A stretch of DNA of 64,000 nucleotides from NCBI GenBank assembly GCA_037576215.1, contig JBANDB010000006.1:2232001-2296000 (forward strand), written 5' to 3'. The stretch is from Armillaria gallica. Lineage: Eukaryota; Basidiomycota; Agaricomycetes; Agaricales; Physalacriaceae. Numbering within the stretch: position 1 is the stretch's first letter; each line of letters opens with the position of its first letter. The position numbers and the translations under genes are program-made. Positions 37,703-47,260 of this stretch are shown here, in pieces. Under the pieces are notes generated by a model, which was not told the origin of the DNA, searched no databases, and worked only from the letters and a program-made list of their open reading frames with translations.

Positions 37703-38733
37703 CTACACCTGAGGTGGGGCAGAGCGGCCAGGACGGCGTCTAGCGTGCGTTCGTTTATGATTACCTTTGTTCTGTTTAGGAGAATTGGGAGGCTCTGTGG
37801 AGGCGTCTTTCGGTGAATCCGCTTGTTCTTCTGGAGTCTTGGGCGTCTTAGGAGGGGGCGGGGGACCAGGGTCGTATTCTGGATTTCTGGGAAACCACTC
37901 CGTGAGATAGGTCGTACTGAGGCCCCAGAGATCGTCGTGGGATGAAGGGGCTTCCTCTGGATTCGGGATGGGAATGCAGTACAGACGTCCTCGAATAGCA
38001 TCGAAGGAGTAGTAGGACTGTTTTACAGGAGTTGCTCGTTCAAGATCCAGGGCACGAAGATGGGAATAGACTGCATAACCTGCGTGTGCGTCGTTAGCAG
38101 CGTCTGATAATGGTAAGTCAGCTTTGACACCAGAAGAGATGGTAGAGCTTACACCGTATTTGCGCTAAAGAGAGAGGGCGAGCCTCCCAGTTACTCCTTG
38201 TGATAGAGCCTTTGGATAGCTCGAAACCAAGATAAGTGGAGACAAGCCTGGCAAGACCGATGGGATTCTTGAACGGGCCTTTCCAAGAGGCATTGTCGAC
38301 AGACCGTGCAAACATGCTAAGGTCTACACAAGATCGCACTGAGAGTCTGTGATCCTGATATAATTTTTTGGCGTCGTCTGTCAAAGAAAAGCTTAGCAAG
38401 AGGTGAGCACAGCTGTTGGAATGACGGACTTTGGATACCGACGCCCACCTTGATGATTGAACTATTCTCCAAGAAATTCTTTAACGAGGATGGTACGGCA
38501 AACATGGCAGAGAGCTGGAAGAGAAAGACCTCGGTCTTTGTAGCGATCTGGACGAGGGCGACTGGATTCTCGCGGGCGCCGCGAACAAAAGAGGGCTTCC
38601 ATTCGAGGTCGAAGCCGACGTGGCCAACATGGTGCTCGAGATAGCGGGCGATGAGGACGTCGGCGGTGGCAGCGTCGGTGATGTAGTGAGGCTGGGCTCC
38701 GGGGCACCAGTTGTACATGGGGAGGTCCGACAT
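37703..38733 (-). CDS. WRN-type 3'-5' exonuclease domain protein
   Basis: Starts at ATG 38733 (MSDLPMYNWCPGAQPHYITD) and stops at TAG 37703-37705; about 280 residues after three introns (near 38385-38425, 38100-38165, 37765-37790). The DEDDy exonuclease fold appears as HVGFDLEWKPSF (Asp-x-Glu, first motif), NPVALVQIATKTEVFLFQL, and SIIKVGVGIQDDAKKLYQDH with the second Asp region. CVDLSMFARSVDN, GLARLVSTYLGFELSKGSITRSNW and the final HAGYAVYSHLRAL motif follow. This corresponds to the exonuclease part of Werner protein without a helicase. The C-terminal tail is Pro/Lys/Arg-rich and could be a nuclear signal. Substrate (DNA or structured RNA) is not determined. It is divergent from the next gene with 187 bases between ATGs. 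Confidence 0.88.
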
Positions 38734-38920
38734 CGCGAATCGTGACTGAGAGTGACGGTCACTTCCAAAGAACGATGTGTCACGTGTGCACCGATGGTCG
38801 GGCAACCAAATGTAGTAAAAATAGCACAGAGCATGTCGAGTTTACTTGGCCTTAAAAATAGAAAGCTGCCAAGACCAAATTATGATTTATATTCCACCGT
38901 CGGTTCTCCTCCTCCCTCTC

Positions 38921-39584
38921 ATGGCTTCCCAACTCGACCTTTTCACCGCCGCCCGCGAATCCCTCAGCCAGGCATGTCTTTATTTCGGGCCAAGGACCTC
39001 TGTACTGATATGTTTTCCTTTAGCAACCTCCTCCTACCCTCCGAGAAATTCTCGGGGCATATCGTGCAAAGGGGGATGGCGACCGCGATATGCTGCTTGC
39101 GATGCTCAAAGCAAAGACAGCTGAAGAGCACAGCCATGCAGAGCGGGCCGCTCTTCTGCGCACCTTGATCGACGTCCAGCGGCACACACCCTACCCGCCG
39201 TCGCCACCCATGTCCCATTACCCGACGCCCTCGACGTCGCATTCACCCCCTCAGCAGCATCATTTGACGGTGCCCCAGCGCCAGTCCCGTCACCAGCGTA
39301 GCCATTCACCGTACGCCTTGCCACCAATGGCAGATACGCGTACTCGTAAAAGGCACCGCGGCATGTCGCAGTCGCCGCCAAGACATCCACCATCGCCCTA
39401 TTCTCCGACATCCTCGTCCTCATCTGCAGCAGATTATTCCCCCCGCGCTATCCGGCCATCCATGGCGATAGGCGCCCTGCTCTCTAATGGCCGTGCTCCA
39501 GAGTCAGAGCGAGATATCAAACAGCTCAGCGATATTTCTGACGAAAGATCCAAGTCCCGAGATTACCCCATGACCACGTCTTGA
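38921..39584 (+). CDS. Uncharacterised Pro/Ser-rich protein with short N-terminal coiled coil
   Basis: Two exons: 38921-38971 and about 39024-39584, about 204 residues. The join gives AARESLSQQPPPTLREILGA. The intron starts with GC (CAG then GCATGT), a GC-AG intron; without it the first exon would stop. Residues 15-65 are helical with heptad-like Leu and Ala (RDMLLAMLKAKTAEEHSH, ERAALLRTLIDVQ). The remainder is disordered and rich in Ser, Pro, His and Arg (RHQRSHSPYALPP, RTRKRHRG). It ends with DIKQLSDISDERSKSRDYP. I do not recognise the family. The basic patch may act as a nuclear signal; that is inference. Confidence 0.75.
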
Positions 39585-40225
39585 TATCCGTTTCAGCTTC
39601 TATTACTGTGTAATTTGCTATTTATCGCTGGATCATCGTTATTTATTCCTCATACTGTACCCATACTGTACATATTGCTACTACTACTGCTACGGCACCA
39701 TGCTATTACTCCTCAAAGATACTGCGCAAAAATTTCGCTGCGTATTCTTGGAAGTACTTCCCATGATCTATAAATAGAGCGCCAAGAGGCTGTATTGAAA
39801 CTCAGAACAGGCCAAGAAGTCTTGGCATCATCTATCTTTGGCAACCGCCCGCCTCCAAGCCGCCCCCTGGAAGCCAGATATTCTTGGACAGCCTAACTTT
39901 AGGTCGTCTAGGCACGCCTGCTGACCTCGGTATGTACCTCCCGCCTTGGCGTTTCACCACGAAAATATCACAAACTTATCCGTGGGTTTACCTTCTACAG
40001 CCATCATCAAGCGCCAGTACTACATCCAGTCCACAGCATTACACACTTACAGGTTCGCACAGATGCAAGGTTGCGTAACATTCGCATCCGTTACGGCGAA
40101 GATCATTTACTTATAGTTCAGCCGGCACTGCCGATCGCTTACATACACAAAAATTCGTCTCACGTGGCGGACGTGTCGAGTTCCTAACTTGAACATGACT
40201 CACTATCAGTGACTCTTTCACCACC
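39585..40225. other. Intergenic upstream of the RING gene
   Basis: About 640 bases. A tract of CTACTACTACTGC near 39675-39692 is the only repeat. A 64-codon frame at 39884 has no recognisable sequence and no supporting context. Confidence 0.5.
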
Positions 40226-41784
40226 ATGTCAGACGAAGAGTTCAGCAACGACGACACATTCGACAACATTAGCGAGTCGGCATGGGCTGCGCTTGATGCT
40301 GCAATCATTCGTATAACAACCCAACAGCAGCAGTCAACAGCTTCACAGCCTCAACCACAAGGTCCACAACCGCTACAACAACGGGACAGCTTTGTTTATA
40401 CTGAAGATGACTTTTCGGATTTTGATGAGGCCGCTTGGAGCTTGCTAGATGACCAGACCAGAATGGGATATGAGAGACTTCGAGCCCGGAATCAGCCAGG
40501 TCAGTCGACCCACCAAGTATAAGAATAAAGTTTATATGCAGTCGTTCAAGTGGCAGGACCTTCGCACATAAATCAACAGAACATTACACCGGTACAGCAA
40601 AGTGAGTTGTCCGGCATCCGCTCAAATCTGTTAATTTTCCCGGTTTTCACTTAGTAGCGGGCCCTTCACACTTGCCAACACACCATTCCACGCGTAAGTG
40701 AAACAAGTTTCATTCCGGTCAATATCTCACGTCTTCGACTATCTGTTGATCACAACAACAACATTGATTCGTGGTGAATATTCTTGTCCGTCTTTGTCTG
40801 ATTCTCACAGCTGTTTTTAGTCATGTCGGCCCATCGTGTTAGCCGAAAATAAACCTGCTAATGTGGCGCGCCCTGTCGTCCGAACCAGCAGTAAGAACAG
40901 CTTGATGTGTTATAATAGTTCACCGAGTTCTCACTGTGGCCACAGCCCTGCCGCTCTCCCAGCGTGACCTCAATACCGACTCCTCTACCAGCTCGCTTCA
41001 AAGTGGGAAAGGCAAGCGCCCTCGCCATGACTCTCAGTCACGATCGCCACGCAAAAAAGGGAAAATGAAGGCCCATAACACAACCGAAGGCGATAAGTCA
41101 TTGAATAGTTTTCTAAAAGCGTATCATGCAGACCTAGAATGTCCCATGTGAGTATTTCCGATTTCCAATGTAGATCCACGTCGTCTTAAAATGGATCTTC
41201 GATGCGGCGTAGCTGTCAAGATTTCTTGTACGTTTCTCCGAATCCGGTGTGGCTGCGCGCTGAGTATTTCGATGTAGGGTCGCGGCACATGTATGTGTAC
41301 CTTGCGGTCACAGCTTCTGCGGCGAGTGCCTCAGCCAATGGGTCGAGGTCAAGGTAAGCTTGGTATTTATGTCAAATTGACAGCCTTATATTGGTTCGGC
41401 CGCCTAGAGGGACTGCCCTTCATGTCGCGGCAAACTCAATTCCCCTCGTATGGTGCCCAACGTCAGCCTAAACAATCTAGTGGACACACATCTCGAACAG
41501 CTTGCTCGCATACAGGGTAATCAAGAATGGAAGCATGGTGGAAGCAAACACGCCGAGAGAGAGGTCAGAAAGAAGTGAGTATTCTGACTTATTGCTACAC
41601 GTGCCCTGTTTCCTTTTCATAAATTTCGGGGTTTGGCAGGAAATGGAAATCGAAGCTGCAGGAGGACAAACGGCACCGCGTACGAGCCATTCTATTATTG
41701 GACAGCGAGGATAGCAGCGAAGACGAAAATTTTGAATCGGAACCAGTTGCTACTACCGGCATAGGCTATTTTTTCGGGCGCTAA
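40226..41784 (+). CDS. C3HC4 RING-finger protein (probable E3 ubiquitin ligase)
   Basis: Starts at ATG 40226 (MSDEEFSNDDTFDNISESAW) and ends at TAA 41782-41784. The N-terminal 90 residues are acidic with Gln-rich stretches and two Trp-containing motifs (ESAWAALDAAIIR and EAAWSLLDDQTRM) that resemble short helical binding repeats. Middle exons encode Pro/His-rich linkers (VAGPSHIN, IAGPSHLP) and a basic Ser-rich stretch. The RING is ECPICQDFLVAAHVCVPCGH then SFCGECLSQW and CPSCRGKL, with all eight ligands of C3HC4. Part of it (CQDFL) sits on a 15-nt exon at 41213-41227. The tail is Lys/Arg-rich and ends ATTGIGYFFGR. Ubiquitin ligase activity is inferred from the RING alone; the target is unknown. 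Some junctions in the middle are tentative. Confidence 0.82.
41213..41227 (+). other. 15-nt micro-exon of the RING gene
   Basis: An exon flanked by GCGTAG and GTACGT. It encodes the second RING cysteine plus QDF and part of a Leu. Both flanking introns are phase 2, so skipping would stay in frame but break the zinc site. Confidence 0.65.
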
Positions 41785-41938
41785 CTCTTTTACGACCAAA
41801 TTACGACTCAAGATGGACACTACTGTACAATTATACACTGTTGTATGTGATGGATGGATGGAAATGTAACCCTGTGTATCAATCATTCACCAGAAAACGT
41901 AAGAGAAAGCATACAGAGACTTAACAAAATATCTTACC

Positions 41939-42346
41939 TCAAATCTGATATTTTACACCACTGGAACTAGTGACTGTTGTGAGGCGGGTCCTTGTGTTGT
42001 ACTCCACGCGACAAGGTGATCGAAGGTAAGGGTTCAATGCTTCAATGAGGTGAGGATAGCCGCGAAACAGCGTCGCGGCTGTCGACATGATAAGATCATA
42101 ATCCTCACTTTGGAGAGTTGTCGGTCATTGGAAATGACAGGATGAAATATGAATTACGACTGACGAATTCTGCAATAGCGCTGAAAAGTGTTTGTACACG
42201 GCGGGCTGATCATGGAACGTCTCTTTGACGGCCTGAAGGTAAGCAATTGCGGCGTTGAGCTGGACGGCCTTTAATTCTGGGAACATCCGCGACCACTGAG
42301 AAAGGACATTATGGGCAGTAAGTAAATTGTAATCGGTGTATTGAAC
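41939..42346 (-). CDS. Orphan single PAH-domain (Sin3-like) protein
   Basis: Two exons join in phase (42346 to about 42158, then 42100 to TGA at 41939-41941) through LQNS/EDYD. The sequence YLQAVKETFHDQPAVYKHFS followed by STAATLFRGYPHLIEALNPYL is the paired amphipathic helix domain of Sin3 (VKxxF, Gln-Pro, Tyr, LFxGxP, Leu, FNxFLP pattern). The rest of Sin3 is absent. The domain ends with a 23-residue Arg/Thr-rich tail and a stop. The start is uncertain: upstream of the first exon the frame closes, so either the Met at 42286 (MFPELKAVQLNA) begins a protein of about 96 residues or an upstream exon is missed. Single-PAH proteins occur in Agaricomycetes, but their role is unknown. They could compete for Sin3 partners. 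Confidence 0.65.
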
Positions 42347-42928
42347 CTGAGGAGAACGGCAGTGAAGGCTGGTCTATATATTCATTTGCGGGACCGAATG
42401 TACGAGTCAGAGATAACGGTTAGAGGTCATCTGGATTGGGTGGCGCCTCATGTAAGTCCAAAGTAGTAGTCTCCTCGCCAAAAGAGTCGAATTCGAGTCA
42501 ACAGGCGGCGTCTTGCATCCGGTACCGAAATTTTAGACGGGCGAAGGCGAGTCAGAGATGGCATGCGCAGCAGCAGCACGTAGAATCATCGGAAGAACAG
42601 GTATGCAAAATGCATGTAGCCCATCATGGTATTCATTCTTCTTCAATTACTTACTAGCAGCAGAAGCCGTCACGCGTCAATGCGTAATGATAAGATATTT
42701 CACTCTCTAGGCCATTTTTGCTTGCTGTTTGAAGTGTTGAAAGAAACAGCACAACGGCTGACATTCATATTTCGCTGAAATTGATTACTCCTGGTACCAA
42801 AGCATTATAGGCATGTATTCAAGCATACTGGAGTGATGGGTACAAGGAAAAGCAACGAAATATCATGGGGAATGCCGTCGAGATGCTGTAAAGATGCGAG
42901 GAGCAAACGTGAATGAGGAAGTATGCAT
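42347..42928. other. Intergenic between PAH gene and eS27 gene
   Basis: About 580 bases upstream of the PAH exons. A minus-strand stretch near 42425-42495 reads EETTTLDLHEAPPNPDDL before a stop but could not be joined to either gene. May contain a missed 5' exon of the PAH gene. Confidence 0.4.
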
Positions 42929-43335
42929 TTAGTTCTTTTTACGGAAAGAGCAACCTGTTAATATGTTCAGCACGGTGTATATGATAGGATACAATCGAAG
43001 AAACGCACCCTCCGTCAGACGAGCCCGACCGCCAGTTGGCTGGCATAGAATGCTGGCACACGAGCCGCAGATGACGACTGTCTGAGCGTGCGAGAATACG
43101 GTGGTGATTGCAAAGCACCCTACGCAAGTATAAGCAGGTGAGCTCGGCAACATTTCAGGAAGGCGTACCAGGGCACTTGACGTCCATGAAGTAGCTGTTA
43201 GGTGACTGCACAAGCCGCTTGAGCTTGTGTTGGCGTTTTTCGAGTTCGGGCGAGGGGTTGAGGAGATCGACGGCGAGAGTCTGCAGACATGTACATTTAG
43301 AGATATCAACAGAAATGCAAGAAAATACGTACCAT
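42929..43335 (-). CDS. RPS27: 40S ribosomal protein eS27
   Basis: Four exons. Exon 1 is only the start codon ATG at 43333-43335, immediately followed by a GT-AG intron, a typical arrangement in fungal ribosomal protein genes. The rest gives [60 protein letters not shown] and [15 protein letters not shown]. The four zinc-ligand cysteines of eS27 (CPGC and CGSC) are present. The product is about 82 residues, the usual length. It sits on the small subunit head/platform and has a role in rRNA processing. Stop TAA 42929-42931. Confidence 0.96.
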
Positions 43336-44465
43336 GGTGAAGTAGCAAGAAGAACGGAAGGACTCGCTTTTTTTTGAGTGCACGCGGCGAGGATTGATTC
43401 AGTCCAAAGCCTAAGGGTCTATCATTTGAATTGGAGATTGAACCTTATTCCTGAAACTGCATCACGTGCTGCGAAGTTTCTCAACGGTGCCCTTCCTTGA
43501 AATCCCAAAGATTCTGTTTTTGTCCTGTGTCTCTGATATACTTTTACTAGGCATGGATCAGAATGACTCCCTTCTGCATAATAGGCCCTCCAGTGAGCAC
43601 GGACCTGCCGACTTTGAAACCCCGACTCGGCAATGCGGGTATTGCCGGTCCTTCGCTTACCAGCGTCTCCATGGTCATGAGCGCTTGTATATTGTACCAG
43701 CGTATTTACTGCGCCTTCGCTGTCATTACGTCGACCCCGAGAGCTGCCAACGCACGCCACATAAAAACAATAGACTCGTATCAGAATCTGCTGGTGGGAA
43801 AAGAGCGGGGGGTACTGGGTATAGTGTTCCTTGTTGCAGTATTGATCCTGTAGCGCCAGTATTGCTCTTGGCCTAGAGACGTGTACGTACGGTTGCAAGC
43901 TAGCACGAGCTAGACTTCAAAATACAAAAGCAAAAGGTACAGAACACGAAGCTACCCATCAAACAGTACAAGGATTGCCTTTACGGATGGAAGCAAAAAC
44001 AATAGGAAGAAGGTCTTTTGTTCTCGCACGTGGTCGGGAAGCCAAGAAGGGAATTGCTTTTGTTGTCTGCGGTATTCCATTGTGCATTGTACGAATAATG
44101 AAATATTTCCATTCATATAAAGACCTGCCATGAGTTTTCTTGTCTTCCCAGCTCCCCTCTTGTTTTCTTGTACGACCAAGGTCGGTTTCCTTCCCGGTAT
44201 TAAGGCATACGCTGACGGACCCTTTTCATTTCGCTCTTAGGCTTCCGTTAGGTGCGTTGCATTCCGTTGCATGTCTTTGCTCACTGCTGACTGCTGACTG
44301 CTGATAGACTTCTGCTACACTTTCTTCGACGTTTATAACGTTTAATCTTCTGTCCTTCTTTAACCTTACGCGTGCATCTACCCGCATTTCTCATCGCCGG
44401 ACGATACCTTTGCATATCCTCAAGTCTTAATTCGCTCAAGCATCTATATCCCATCTTAATTCGTC
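43336..44465. other. Intergenic upstream of eS27 and BTG/Tob genes
   Basis: About 1.1 kb between divergent genes. A weak plus-strand frame at 43563-43853 is listed separately. The right end (44300-44460) is CT-rich and forms the probable BTG/Tob 5' leader. Confidence 0.4.
43563..43853 (+). CDS. Possible small membrane protein (weak)
   Basis: A 96-codon frame beginning MTPFCIIGPPVSTDLPTLKP with two hydrophobic stretches (VSMVMSACILYQRIYCAFAV and GVLGIVFLVAVLIL). I do not recognise it, and overlapping frames on both strands are similarly long. It is listed because the hydrophobic pattern looks protein-like and it lies between divergent genes. A chance frame is as likely. Confidence 0.2.
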   Translation: MTPFCIIGPPVSTDLPTLKPRLGNAGIAGPSLTSVSMVMSACILYQRIYCAFAVITSTPRAANARHIKTIDSYQNLLVGKERGVLGIVFLVAVLIL

Positions 44466-45410
44466 ATGGCCATTTCTTCCTCTATCAGCGTCTCTGTTGC
44501 CGTTGCACACGCCGTTTCTTTCCTTACGCGTCCCTTGATGACCTCCTACCCAGCGACAACCATTATCAAGCTGCAGCTTGTCCTCGAGGCCAACCTTACG
44601 GCCCATTACGCGCCGTCTTGGGTTCCCTTTGAGCCTCTTAGCGGCTCAGGCCGTCGTTGCCTCACTCTCAGCCCAGACTGCCTCCCCCCTCGCGTTGTGT
44701 ACTCTGCATGTCTCGCTACCGGTATTCAATGGTTTGATTGGAGCGCCCGTCTTGGCGGCCGTGAATTCGACTTCTTTGTCGACCCCGGCTGCGTTTATAT
44801 GCGTGTAGGAAGCAGCCCCGAGACTGTCACTATCTGGGCCGCTGAAGGGCCTTCCCCGTGGTACCATCCGTTAGTGTCGTGGTAAGCTCATGTCTTTTTC
44901 TCTCTCGCAGCATCTTTATTTACGTGTCTGTAATTTTAGAACACCAAGACTGTCGCACAGCAGCTCCTAGAAGAGGACTGCGATACTGATGAGCGGGTCT
45001 TCAACATGATCGCAGATGAAATGAACGACCCTACCTGGATGACCCCCATCGTTCCCCATTTTTCCATCCCCCGGTCTACCTCTCCCTTGTCCTCCATCTC
45101 CAGTCACTCACGTTGCAGCTCCCGCTCGTCCAACTCGAGCTCGAGCTATTCCTTTTCCTCCTCCGACTCTGTTGGCTCGGAATCGTCGGGCTCATCTACC
45201 CCCACATCCAAGTCTTCGCAGTCGAGGCGTGAGAAGGCGAGGACTGCCCGTGTCTTTGTGGACACCTCTAGGACCGAAGTAACCCCGTACGATGGTGGAA
45301 AGACCACCGTTCTCACTGGTGGTGTTATGCTTGGCGGCTCGCCCTCACCCAAGGCGAAGAAGCCCACTGGCAAAGCGCCTACCGGCTACTGGCGCACCGT
45401 TCGCGTTTAA
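44466..45410 (+). CDS. BTG/Tob anti-proliferative family protein
   Basis: From ATG 44466 (MAISSSISVSVAVAHAVSFL) the BTG domain is present: LEANLTAHYAPSWVPFEPLS with the family signature HYxxxW, GSGRRCLTLSP (the family GSGxRCL), VVYSACLATGIQWFDWSARL, and REFDFFVDPGCVYMRVGSSP. BTG/Tob proteins bridge the CCR4-CAF1 deadenylase to mRNA-bound factors. The second exon (from 44940) continues TKTVAQQLLEEDCDTDERVF, a Ser-rich tract, and TVLTGGVMLGGSPSP to a stop at 45408-45410. The frame does not join at the obvious intron 44882-44939: the donor is phase 2 while the second exon needs phase 0, so the direct join gives a stop. A frameshift in the linker or a missed intron is therefore possible. The family call is firm; the gene structure is not. 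Confidence 0.85.
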
Positions 45411-46368
45411 AGAATAACCATGACGTTTCACCGACAATGTTGTACATTTCGGTGATTGCTTGACGACTTTGCTTGACGTGCAATCCCCACGTTCATTATA
45501 TACCTTCACTTTCGACGCACTTTCACGAAAAGATATCCCCTCTCGACCTTCGATGACACCTTGGACACTCTCACGTCTCCATTGAACACTACATTATTGC
45601 ATTTTCTCTTCAACAACTACTACCAAACATAATCTGTGTCTGTTCTCATGAATGTGTAGCCTCTAACTCCCTTTGTCGTATAAGTCTGTTTAACTCTTTG
45701 GGTTTTACTATATTATAGGTGGATGCCTTATCTACTACTTACAATAATTTTTGTTGCATTACGACGACCTTGTATTCCTACGTTGTTGTATGCTACCTAT
45801 TGCCGCATTGGTCGGACTGTCTTGCTGTAGCGGTGACTCAAATAGAAAATTAACCGATTATCCGAAGTAAGGCTATGAAAACGGTCTGTGCATATAGATA
45901 CTGGCTGGGGTAGGTTAGCGCCTTTTTTTACTTTATATAGGAAGCCCGCCCCTTCCGGATGATATATCAATGATGCATCAAATTACTCCCGTCGGTATCG
46001 AATGGGCCGAACTTTGAGCTTGAGGGAGTCGGACTCGATTGTCCAACTCCATCATGACCCACCATCCGCGTCATGCGCTTCCAATAAGTACTGTTGGGAG
46101 CTCAGTGATCACTTCAGTCAGTAAAAGGTGTCTCTGACGCCGTGTATATCGTTTGGATGTTGTGAATAGTCGTTGGTTTTGCCGCGGCGGTATTCTAATT
46201 GGATGGGAAATGAAACCGTAGGATTAAAAACGAACTCCGACGTTGTGGCTACTGTGAACGTCATCATAGCCGATGGAGCACAATGCGTGGAGACTCGAGC
46301 GTTGCATATAAAGGTGAGTCTCTGCGTCTCTCTCTCTAATTATTTCATACTCGCTCTCGCCGTCAATC
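45411..46368. other. Intergenic downstream of BTG/Tob
   Basis: About 960 bases with no recognisable gene. The left part is CT-rich (3' UTR of the BTG gene). Near 46306-46314 GCATATAAAG is a possible TATA box for the small ORF that follows. Confidence 0.5.
46306..46314 (+). promoter_or_regulatory. Possible TATA box
   Basis: CATATAAAG about 55 bases before an ATG at 46369. Weak evidence on its own. Confidence 0.3.
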
Positions 46369-46614
46369 ATGACTGCTCCCACTCTCGAAGAAAAAAAGCA
46401 GATTTACGCTCGCCAGTTGGCAGAATACACGCTCCGGCAATGGAACACCCTTCGTAAAAGACAGGAAGAGAGCGCTAGGAAGAGGAGAACCCCCCCATTA
46501 CCAAGACAGAGATCGCCGTCGACCGATATTACGCCAACGCAGGAGACTGGCATACGACAGTCCAGGTGGAGTCGTCGGAATCACGGTCAGATAGCGATTC
46601 ATGTTTTCCAATAA
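46369..46614 (+). CDS. Small basic hypothetical protein
   Basis: An 81-codon frame beginning MTAPTLEEKKQIYARQLAEY, then TLRQWNTLRKRQEESARKRR. The N-terminal 40 residues could form one amphipathic helix; the rest is Arg/Pro/Ser-rich. No family is recognised. A TATA-like element and CT-rich leader precede it, which supports a gene, but a 3' exon cannot be excluded. Confidence 0.4.
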   Translation: MTAPTLEEKKQIYARQLAEYTLRQWNTLRKRQEESARKRRTPPLPRQRSPSTDITPTQETGIRQSRWSRRNHGQIAIHVFQ

Positions 46615-47260
46615 ATTGTGACATTAATTAGGGTTTTTTTAAATAAGGTATACTACATGTGGATTTCGCGAAATTATCACTGGACGACGGACGGGGCGCG
46701 TCTGAAGGTCCCCACGCCTGTTAACAAGGTGGCAATATATCTGTTATGTTGACGAGCAAGCTGGTTGACTGATCAGGTCCCCAAATGTGATTCTTGTAGC
46801 ACATATATTTAATTTCTTGTCTGCTCCATACTACTACTGCATTGGCCACTCATATATACTTGTATTGCTACTCTGATGTTTTTTGCAATATGTCTGCCAG
46901 ACGTGAACCTCGGAGATGAAATCACGACACGGACATCCACTCCTGATCCGCGATAAAGTAAGCAGTCAAAACTCCAGGTGTCGCGGTGAAAGTAGAAGCT
47001 GCAAGACGTTTGGGTTGGCCAATAGCGGCTGCATTCACCATTGTTTGGATTACTACTATTGAAATGAATACGAGGAAGACGGACCCAGATGGGTCGAGGT
47101 AAGAAAGACAGGGGTTATCTGCCCCACGTGCGGTGATATGATCGGAATCACTGCAGATTTGGACTTCCGATTTCCCCAATTTCTTGTCGCCTGTTGCCCT
47201 CCGACCACAACCTGCTTTATCTGCTCACCGTCACCACCCGGAATCGCCTCCACTGTCTTA
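46615..47260. other. Intergenic upstream of biotin synthase
   Basis: About 645 bases with AT-rich tracts at 46620-46660 and CT-rich leader near 47200-47260. No gene recognised. Confidence 0.5.

Noticed and set aside
42425..42500. Minus-strand segment ending EETTTLDLHEAPPNPDDL
   Set aside because: Looks like an acidic C-terminus but no upstream exon or start could be linked, and the phase does not fit the PAH exon.
43422..43898. 158-codon minus-strand frame between eS27 and BTG/Tob
   Set aside because: Composition is irregular, no motif, and overlapping frames on the other strand are equally long; likely chance.
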